Part shown: positions 5,079 to 10,918 of the stretch, piece by piece | Position numbering within the stretch: the stretch's first letter is position 1 | How the letters are laid out: every line of letters starts with the position of its first letter | Assembly: GCA_965603365.1 (NCBI GenBank) | Contig: CBFDCR010000116.1 | Coordinates: 1-10,918 of the forward strand | Source of the DNA: JAHELQ01 sp965603365 | GTDB taxonomy: Bacteria > Acidobacteriota > Aminicenantia > UBA2199 | Length of the DNA stretch: 10,918 bases | Reading direction: 5' to 3' | The notes under the pieces: generated by a model | The model's input: only the letters and a program-made list of their open reading frames with translations | Told to the model about the DNA's origin: nothing | Database searches by the model: none | Translations under genes and position numbers: made by a program

Positions 5079-6242
5079 TCAATAATAGAAGCCCTTAATG
5101 GTGCGGATCTTATAACCTTTGTTCTTCTTCAGTTTTACCGTCAGCGGATGAAAACGATCCAGCTTCTGCTGGCCGCTCTGGGAGACTTGCAGCACATACT
5201 GGGCCTGGATATCGCGGCGAATCCGCTGGTAAATCTCCCGGATATCCCTGGCGCTCTCCATCATAAAGGTCTGCCCCCCGGAAGAGGTCGATATCCTCTC
5301 CAGCAGCAACTGGTAATCGTCGGGGGTGTCGGATCTTCTCTTTCTACCGATGGAATAGATCACCACATTGGACTTCTCCACCTTTTTCACCAGGGTGTAG
5401 GGGTCCACATAGGAGCTGTTGTCCTCGCCGTCGGAAAACAGCACCACAATATTGTGGCCGGATATGCCCCGCAGCAATTTCATACAATACATCACCGCAT
5501 CGTGCAGCGCGGTGGCGCCGAAGGGAATGGCCACGGACAGGGAATCCTCCAGGTCGGAGACCCTGCTGGTGAAATCGGTATCCTCAAACACCTCGTCATT
5601 AAAAAACACCACCATGGCCCGGTTCTGAGGGGTCAGCAACTCCTTCAAAAACATATTGGCCGCCTCTTTAACCTGGGCGATCTTATCCCGCATGGAAAAG
5701 CTGATATCGATCAACAACACCATATGAAACTTTGTCTTACCGCCGTGGGCAAAATAGGAGATGTTACGCCGGCGGCCATCCACCTGCAAGATAAAATCCT
5801 CTTTTTTAAGATCGCCGATGTAATTGCCCCGCCTGTCGGTGACCACCACCGGAATAACCACCTCAGAGACCTCCACCGCTTGAAAGTCGTCGATTTGGAA
5901 GGAGTGGATCTCTTTGGCCTTGATCACCTTGTCGATACCCCGCACCAGTACCCGCAGACGCCGGTTTTTGGGTTCCGGGCCGAAATCATATTTGAAGGCG
6001 TAAGGGGGAGCGGTCAACTCTTTGATCAACTTTCCGTCTAAATAGAACTCCACCGATTTGACATCCTTGTCCTCGATGCCGATCAGGCGCACCTTGATCT
6101 GGTGGCTGCCGATCCAGATGCGATCCCTCCTGGGGGATTGGAATATGATGTCCGCCTCCCCGGTCGCATACAGCCACACAGAGGTAAACGCCATCCATAT
6201 CGCCAGACCGATTGTGATAGATCTTTTACATACTTTCATCAT
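5079..6242 (-). CDS. Exported protein with Ig-like and VWFA domains
   Basis: Residues 1-27 form a signal peptide (basic MMKVCKR, hydrophobic core, LYATG). Residues 33-118 resemble a bacterial Ig-like segment with VKSVEFYLDGKLI and APPYAFKYD. Residues 124-160, with VVIPVVVTDRRGNYIGDL and KKEDFILQVDG, match the region that precedes VWFA in the VWFA-related family common in Acidobacteriota. The VWFA domain (about 172-350) retains the full metal-ion-dependent adhesion site: D179-x-S181-x-S183 (DISFS), T244 (GATALHD) and D271 (FSDGED). It should bind a divalent cation and a protein ligand outside the cytoplasm. Its ATG overlaps the TGA of the preceding 1026-residue gene (ATGA); a second ATG at 6239 also overlaps (TGATG). 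AAGGA lies 4 or 7 nt upstream, respectively. Translational coupling suggests the two proteins work together in roughly balanced amounts. The ligand is unknown. Confidence 0.88.
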   Translation of the reverse strand: MMKVCKRSITIGLAIWMAFTSVWLYATGEADIIFQSPRRDRIWIGSHQIKVRLIGIEDKDVKSVEFYLDGKLIKELTAPPYAFKYDFGPEPKNRRLRVLVRGIDKVIKAKEIHSFQIDDFQAVEVSEVVIPVVVTDRRGNYIGDLKKEDFILQVDGRRRNISYFAHGGKTKFHMVLLIDISFSMRDKIAQVKEAANMFLKELLTPQNRAMVVFFNDEVFEDTDFTSRVSDLEDSLSVAIPFGATALHDAVMYCMKLLRGISGHNIVVLFSDGEDNSSYVDPYTLVKKVEKSNVVIYSIGRKRRSDTPDDYQLLLERISTSSGGQTFMMESARDIREIYQRIRRDIQAQYVLQVSQSGQQKLDRFHPLTVKLKKNKGYKIRTIKGFYY

Positions 6243-9200
6243 ATTATCCTTAAATAACCTTCCTTTTTCAGTTTCTTGATGGTTTGATTTAAGTGAGAGT
6301 TGTTGAAAATATCGAAGGAAAAATAGGTACTGAAATAGTCTTTATTGTAACTCCGCTGGTAGAAGCGGCGGCAGGTATTGAATAAATACCGATAGGCAAA
6401 CTGGCCCAGCAGGGTTGACGGCAACTGCTTTTTGTGGGCATGGTAAGCGGCCTTAATCTTCAACTCGTTGATCATCTCGCCGGAAAGCCAGCCGCTCTGG
6501 AAAAAGTGACTCAACTCCTGGGGAAACAGCGCCAGCCGCCGGGATTTCAGGCTGCCGAAGCTGTGGTAATAGACACCGCCCAGATGATCCAGCTCTTCCT
6601 GGACCATGCGGCGGAGATTCTTTTCGGAAAACACCTTTAGTTCGGCGCTGGATTCAAATTCCCGGGAGAGTGTTTTTTTATGCCAGAATCTCTCCCCCAG
6701 CCTCATGATCTCGGAAAAGAACAGGTGGCGGTCATTGGTCTTGCCGTCTAAATACTCCATGACCTTGCGGCGATGATAGCCGGAGGTCAGGGTGTGCAGC
6801 TCTGCCCTTACCGCCTGCTTGACATCCTCCTGTTCGCTGGCCCGCTTCAACAATTCCAGGCCGAACTGCACCAGCAGGGCGGCATAGCGCTGCCCCGATT
6901 TGATGGGGGAGAAGGGGTAGATCTCGGCCACGTTGGTGATTACCGGATGAATATGATCGGGGTCGTAAATCAGGTTTCGGCGGAAAAATTGGTTCCTTAA
7001 AGCCGAGGCAAAGACCACATGGAGCCGCGACAGACCGCCCTCCACGTGGAAGCCCGACAATCCACCGATCAGCAGCGAACTCTGGCAGTAATTCCAGGGG
7101 GTACGGTTCCCCTTCTCCTGGAAATCGTGGAGATGGATCAGGTTGGGATTTAAGAAGGCCCGGATCTTGTCGTTTTTCATATTCAGGCCGTAGACAATGG
7201 TGAGCAAATAATCCCGCAGTTGTTGCACCAGGTAGTCGGACTTTATCTCATTCACCACCGCCTTTATTTCTGCCTTTGCTGCCCCCTGCCGGATCTGATT
7301 CAACAGCCGAAACAGGTCGGTATTCAGGGATGATTTGGCATAGGCAGCCATCTTCTTGCGAATCCGCAGCGGCGCCTCGTCGCTAATATCGGGGATCGCC
7401 AGCCGGTTGGAACCGGCCAGCAGTTGCTTCTGGATCGCCAGCGAGGATGCCTGGGTGGTATCCACGGCCCGGTTTAAACCCCGGTTCATGGCGAGCAAGT
7501 CCGATAGTTTCGATATATCCTGGGATTCGACCACTTCGGTGACGATCTGCCGATACATCTCCCGGATCAGGAAACGGTAATCCTCATCCCCGATTTGCAG
7601 CCCCGGGTTGGCCAGGCCCCGGAAAATAAAGTCCAGGAACGAGCCATCGATGGTGTCGGGCCTCAACCTCACCCCCAGTTCTTTGTCCATGAATTGAAAC
7701 ACCTTATCTACCAGCAGGGGTCTTGACAGGGGAATCTGGATTAAACGGCCGACCAGGTAGTCGTAATCCACGCCGGAGGGGGTATAGCGGGCACTGTGGG
7801 CCAGGATCTCCAGCAGGGATTGAAAGGTGGCGGTAAACAGCAGGCGATCTTCTGCGCCGGTATTCTCCAATTGCCTGACCCAGTCAAAGAGCTTCAAAAC
7901 AGTGGTGGGTTTTTGCAGCGGGATCTTCTCGATAAAATCCGCCAGTACATTGTACCGGTCATAACCTTGATAGAGCCGGGCAATCACCTCTTCGTTCAGC
8001 ACAGCCTGCCGGTCGATCAATTTGCAGTAGACCGACATGAATTTTTGCAGGGCACTTATTTTCCGGCCGCCCATGCTGCCCCCCGCTCCCCTGAGCAGGG
8101 CCTTATAAAAACCGAAGAGCGCGTCGCCGTCCTTATCATCGGCAGAAATCGCCTTCAGCCAGGCAGCCGTGCCGGCCGGGAAGTAGACGGCCCCCTCCTT
8201 CACCTTCAGGCCGTACAGCAGGGTATAAAAGTTAAAATCCTTTAGTTCCGGAAATGCCCTCTCGTTTAATACCTCCCCCCCGTCCAGATCTACCAGGGAG
8301 AGGATTTCCCGCATCCGGGGGGCATCGTAGTTCAACAATAAGACCTCTCGCTTTTGGGGGGGCAGGAAATAGGAGAATACGTACAGGTAGTTTAAACGGC
8401 CATTTTCAGCCGTAGCAATGGCCTTGAGGAACTCATAGGGGAACTCTTTCAAATCGTGGCCCGCCAATTGGGACCAGAAGGACTCCGCCGCTTTGCCCCC
8501 GGGCACCTGCAAAGCATTGTCTTCCACCCGCAAGGCGGTGGAGAGCATAAACATGCCCATCAAAAACAGCTTATCCTGGAACATCACCTTCCACGGCGGA
8601 GAAAGCAGTTCTGTTTTCAGACCGGCTATATATTGAATCTCCCCAGGGGTCAGCCGAAATAGAATGCCCAGCAGCAGGGAGAGCCGCTCGTACTTGACGA
8701 TATTCTCAAACATGGTCAGCGAATCGCACTGGATGCCGGTAATGTCCCGGATCAACCGCTCATCTAAATCCACCGCCATATCGGTCTCCAGCAACTGGAA
8801 ATAGAAGCGGTGGGTCTGGTTCAACTGTTTTTCCAGTTTCCCGGGACTCAACAGGGCAAAGCGGAAATAATCCACCGCCCTCGACGACCGATCTTCCTCG
8901 ATCTTGTAGCCTTCCTCCGACGGCTTTTTCAACCGCAAACCCATCAATTTGAACAAGGCCGCAGCCTGTTGATAGCCCTCCGGCGAGGACAGATCCAGGT
9001 TAACACTGCTGCTGCCGGGCCGGATCTGCTGTATATACTGTTTGATCAACTTGTGAACCAGCACGATATTCACAATTTTATGCCGCAGCGCCTTCTTGAC
9101 CAGGCGCTCATCCGGCGGTTCGGAGAAGAGCAGCCGGTCGTTCAGGTAATAGATAAAATCCTGGCTGGGAAAGTAGTAGAAGAAATTGGTGTAACTGCAG

Positions 9201-9319
9201 AGACGATTCACATCACCGGGAATGGTGACGGTCATACCCGGCAAGGGGGCTGTCAAACCAAAGACCATTATTAAGATTGAGAGGATGGGGATCCACGTTA
9301 AAAATCGATTTATTTTCAT
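6239..9319 (-). CDS. Large exported protein of unknown function (1026 residues)
   Basis: I do not recognise a domain. ATG 9319 has GGAG 7-8 nt upstream. The first ~29 residues are a signal peptide (KINR, hydrophobic ITWIP-like core, GLTAPLPG), so export to the periplasm or envelope is likely; no lipobox or further strong membrane helix is apparent. The rest is rich in Leu, Arg and Lys with many amphipathic helix-like stretches, suggesting an alpha-helical, possibly solenoid scaffold, though no clear repeat unit was found. Near the C-terminus are aromatic-rich stretches (RRFYQRSYNKDYFSTYFSF). No catalytic motif stands out. Its stop overlaps the start of the VWFA gene by 4 nt, which is the best clue to function: a partner of an extracytoplasmic adhesion or assembly protein. 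A promoter lies directly upstream, so the pair may form its own operon. Confidence 0.85.
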   Translation of the reverse strand: MKINRFLTWIPILSILIMVFGLTAPLPGMTVTIPGDVNRLCSYTNFFYYFPSQDFIYYLNDRLLFSEPPDERLVKKALRHKIVNIVLVHKLIKQYIQQIRPGSSSVNLDLSSPEGYQQAAALFKLMGLRLKKPSEEGYKIEEDRSSRAVDYFRFALLSPGKLEKQLNQTHRFYFQLLETDMAVDLDERLIRDITGIQCDSLTMFENIVKYERLSLLLGILFRLTPGEIQYIAGLKTELLSPPWKVMFQDKLFLMGMFMLSTALRVEDNALQVPGGKAAESFWSQLAGHDLKEFPYEFLKAIATAENGRLNYLYVFSYFLPPQKREVLLLNYDAPRMREILSLVDLDGGEVLNERAFPELKDFNFYTLLYGLKVKEGAVYFPAGTAAWLKAISADDKDGDALFGFYKALLRGAGGSMGGRKISALQKFMSVYCKLIDRQAVLNEEVIARLYQGYDRYNVLADFIEKIPLQKPTTVLKLFDWVRQLENTGAEDRLLFTATFQSLLEILAHSARYTPSGVDYDYLVGRLIQIPLSRPLLVDKVFQFMDKELGVRLRPDTIDGSFLDFIFRGLANPGLQIGDEDYRFLIREMYRQIVTEVVESQDISKLSDLLAMNRGLNRAVDTTQASSLAIQKQLLAGSNRLAIPDISDEAPLRIRKKMAAYAKSSLNTDLFRLLNQIRQGAAKAEIKAVVNEIKSDYLVQQLRDYLLTIVYGLNMKNDKIRAFLNPNLIHLHDFQEKGNRTPWNYCQSSLLIGGLSGFHVEGGLSRLHVVFASALRNQFFRRNLIYDPDHIHPVITNVAEIYPFSPIKSGQRYAALLVQFGLELLKRASEQEDVKQAVRAELHTLTSGYHRRKVMEYLDGKTNDRHLFFSEIMRLGERFWHKKTLSREFESSAELKVFSEKNLRRMVQEELDHLGGVYYHSFGSLKSRRLALFPQELSHFFQSGWLSGEMINELKIKAAYHAHKKQLPSTLLGQFAYRYLFNTCRRFYQRSYNKDYFSTYFSFDIFNNSHLNQTIKKLKKEGYLRII

Positions 9320-9351
9320 AGCGTAACTCCGTTCAACTTAATGAAAGCTTT

Positions 9352-9380
9352 TATATACTATAAATACGATTACTTGACAA
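9352..9380 (-). promoter_or_regulatory. Candidate promoter for the 1026-residue/VWFA gene pair
   Basis: Minus-strand TTGTCA (9375-9380), a 17-bp spacer, and TATATA (9352-9357), placed 33 nt upstream of the start codon. The -35 box is good, the -10 box is imperfect. The region is very AT-rich compared with the flanking genes. Confidence 0.45.
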
Positions 9381-9415
9381 TAATTCGCACTTTTTTTCTA
9401 AAAATTTTAACATGG

Positions 9416-9755
9416 TTACACCCCGGGGTGTCGGCGTTTGCTGAAGTAGAAGATATCGGTATGCCTGACATAGCCCAGGTGTTCAAAAAAATCCATAGAG
9501 TCGGTGTTGGTGTCCTCGATCAGGCAGGCCGTGATCTCTATGCCCAGTTTCTCAAGCTCCCGTTCCACTCTCTCCACCAACTGCCGGGTAATATCCCGCT
9601 GCCGGTACTCCGGCAGCACCGCCAGGCGGTTGATCCCGGCCGCGGGGCTTAAAGGGAAGATCCGCCGACTGCCACAACCGGATCACCCCATCGTAATCCT
9701 CGATCCGGAATTTCCGAATCAAGATCTTCTCCGCCTTTTGATCGCTGCGGTTCAT
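9416..9755 (-). pseudogene. GNAT-family N-acetyltransferase with internal deletion and frameshift
   Basis: From ATG 9755 the first frame gives ILIRKFRIEDYDGVIRLW and LPFKPRGRD, the N-terminal strand and helix of a GNAT. After the GAT codon at 9633-9635 that frame becomes nonsense (QPPGGAAG). A different frame then gives INRLAVLPEYRQRDITRQLV, the acetyl-CoA pyrophosphate loop region, and continues through EITACLIEDTNTDSMDFFEHL to GYVRHTDIFYFSKR, ending at TAA 9416. The strands between the two halves, usually some 30 residues, are absent. A deletion at about 9632-9638 therefore removed the centre of the gene and shifted the frame. The loop reads R-Q-R-D-I rather than R-x-x-G-I/V, another sign of decay. 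It starts 5 bp after the Omp85-like gene, so it was probably co-transcribed. An assembly error is possible but would need to have lost dozens of bases. Confidence 0.75.
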
Positions 9756-9760
9756 TTCGT

Positions 9761-10879
9761 TTAAAAGGCTTCAAAAATAGAGAGATAAAAACCCGACTCG
9801 TCTTCGCCGAAGCCGAAGTCCAGGCGCACGTATATTTTTTCCTTGCGATCAAAGAAATAGCGGAAGCCGAATCCCAGCGAGTGCTTTAAATCGCCGAAAT
9901 CCATATGACGCCACCTGTCCGCCACACTGCCCAGGCCGGCAAAACCCACCAATCCCAATCTCCAGAACAGGGGCAGGCGGTACTCCGCCTGCAGGGCCAC
10001 CAGGTTCTTGTCCCGGAACCGGCCCTCATAGTAACCCCTCATCAGGTACTGCCCCCCCAGTTTGGCCAGGCTCTGAAAGGGCACGGTGCCGGACTGAACC
10101 TGAACCACGGCCCGCAGGGCAATCACATGGGAGGAGAAAAGTGGAAAGTACCTTCGTAAATCCACATTGTAACTGTTAAAATTAAAATCACTGCCGATCA
10201 AGCGGTTGTAGAAGCGGGCACTGAATTCAAACCACTCTCCCCGGCTGGGGGCAAATATATTGTCCCGGGTATCCAGGCTGGCCACCAGGCTGAATCCCGA
10301 CAACATTCCCCGCCCACTGCCGGGTATGGAACCGGCGGCCAGCATGCTGCCGGGCTCGGATTCGGTGATGTCCCACTTCGAGTAGTTATATTGAAGGCCG
10401 ATATTGAAGCCCTCCGAAATCTTCCTTAAAAAGGTAAACCAGAAGGTGGAGCCCCGGGAGGTGTAGCTCTGCCGGTCTTCGGTGGACGTATGATTGCCGA
10501 TGCCGAAAAATTTATCCGGGTAGTCCTCCAGCTTCAGGTTCAGTTCCAAATGGTAATCCTCATTCTTCAGATACAGTACACTCTTAAGCTGGGCAAAAAA
10601 TTGCTTCTCCTGGGTGTAGATGAGCACCGGCGACAGGGTGGAGGGCCGTGCCTCTTTGTGGTCGCGGCCCAGCCGGAAGATATAGCTTCCGGCCGCACCG
10701 TAGGCCATGCGGGTCTCGGGGGTATAGTACACGATGGGGGAAAATATAAGGCGGCCCTTACTCTTCCGGTTCGACTCCTGATCTTCGGAATTGTCTTTGC
10801 CCTTTTTAGCCGGAATATTGGTCACACAGAGAGCGAATACCAGCCACGAAATCACACTCAATTTCACTTTGTCATTCAC
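9761..10879 (-). CDS. Omp85/BamA-like outer-membrane beta-barrel without POTRA domains
   Basis: The 372 residues start with a signal peptide (about 1-24, LSVISWLVFALCVTNIPA), then a short polar linker (25-41), and directly a beta-barrel of surface-antigen D15 type. Omp85 hallmarks are LDTRDNIFAPSRGEW (202-216), LGGQYLMRGYYEGRF (274-288), equivalent to the conserved VRGY motif of the barrel-lumen loop, and the final strand segment VRLDFGFGEDESGFYLSIF ending in phenylalanine, as for Bam-assembled proteins. BamA and TamA carry N-terminal POTRA domains; here there is no room for one, so it belongs to the short barrel-only group of unknown substrate. It may act in translocation or insertion, or have become a simple channel. 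The GTG start at 10879 has AGGAGG 11 nt upstream, a long spacing; GTG at codon 5 is an alternative. First gene of the minus-strand cluster within the window. Confidence 0.85.
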   Translation of the reverse strand: MNDKVKLSVISWLVFALCVTNIPAKKGKDNSEDQESNRKSKGRLIFSPIVYYTPETRMAYGAAGSYIFRLGRDHKEARPSTLSPVLIYTQEKQFFAQLKSVLYLKNEDYHLELNLKLEDYPDKFFGIGNHTSTEDRQSYTSRGSTFWFTFLRKISEGFNIGLQYNYSKWDITESEPGSMLAAGSIPGSGRGMLSGFSLVASLDTRDNIFAPSRGEWFEFSARFYNRLIGSDFNFNSYNVDLRRYFPLFSSHVIALRAVVQVQSGTVPFQSLAKLGGQYLMRGYYEGRFRDKNLVALQAEYRLPLFWRLGLVGFAGLGSVADRWRHMDFGDLKHSLGFGFRYFFDRKEKIYVRLDFGFGEDESGFYLSIFEAF

Positions 10880-10918
10880 AAAAACAACGGCCTCCTAACT
10901 GATGGATCCTTCCTGGAA

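Noticed and set aside
5148..6041. Long plus-strand open frame opposite the VWFA gene
   Set aside because: Antisense shadow: the minus strand encodes an intact VWFA protein with MIDAS residues, signal peptide and ribosome site.
9649..9852. Minus-strand 67-residue open frame bridging the barrel and GNAT genes
   Set aside because: It overlaps the end of the barrel gene in another frame and shows no motif; a shadow of the two real frames.
1..10918. A DGR template repeat inside the window
   Set aside because: I looked on both strands for an AAC-rich (or GTT-rich) near-copy of 40-123 and saw none.

Overview
The window looks like a chromosomal segment of a moderately GC-rich Gram-negative bacterium. 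It encodes an Omp85-type outer-membrane barrel, exported proteins with signal peptides, and a VWFA protein whose pre-VWFA segment (V-x-V-x-V-x-D-R-x-G, then L-x-K-E-D-F) is typical of Acidobacteriota and relatives such as Candidatus Aminicenantes. That taxonomic guess is inference. No rRNA or tRNA gene is visible, and all names come from reading motifs by eye.

Left part (1-3240), an accessory region. A minus-strand gene (start about 1143, stop 16) fuses an N-terminal TIR domain to a C-terminal C-type-lectin/FGE-sulfatase-like fold. The last ~28 codons of that fold carry the footprint of a diversity-generating retroelement (DGR) variable region: 14 candidate variable codons all end in C or T, while the invariant codons between them contain no adenine. 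The reverse transcriptase and template repeat are not in the window and would most simply lie beyond its left edge. The gene has a good sigma70-type promoter with an inverted repeat at the predicted start site. Then come about 1.1 kb without a convincing gene: a striking array of 21/22-bp units in strict alternation (43-bp dimer), partly framed by a 17-bp imperfect inverted repeat, followed by a long palindrome and simple repeats. A second, plus-strand TIR gene (2287-2553) points away from the first and breaks off where a degenerate transposon-like element begins. That element (2569-3078) has 30-bp inverted ends, a 121-bp tandem duplication, and only the N- and C-terminal pieces of a RAYT/IS200-like transposase.

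Middle (3241-4098). A solitary beta-class N6/N4 DNA methyltransferase with a near-consensus promoter and no restriction partner in view.

Right part (4234-10879), all on the minus strand and ordered in transcription as: Omp85-like barrel without POTRA domains; a GNAT acetyltransferase inactivated by an internal deletion; a 1026-residue exported protein of unknown function; a VWFA/Ig-like exported protein overlapping it by 4 nt (translational coupling); and a Bpt/Ate1-family aminoacyl-tRNA-protein transferase. The unknown protein, the VWFA protein and perhaps the barrel could serve one envelope process; the coupling of the first two is seen directly, the rest is inferred.

The most interesting signal is the TIR-lectin fusion with a DGR-type variable region: a signalling or NADase domain joined to a hypervariable binding surface, next to a second, broken TIR gene and an unusual helically phased repeat array.
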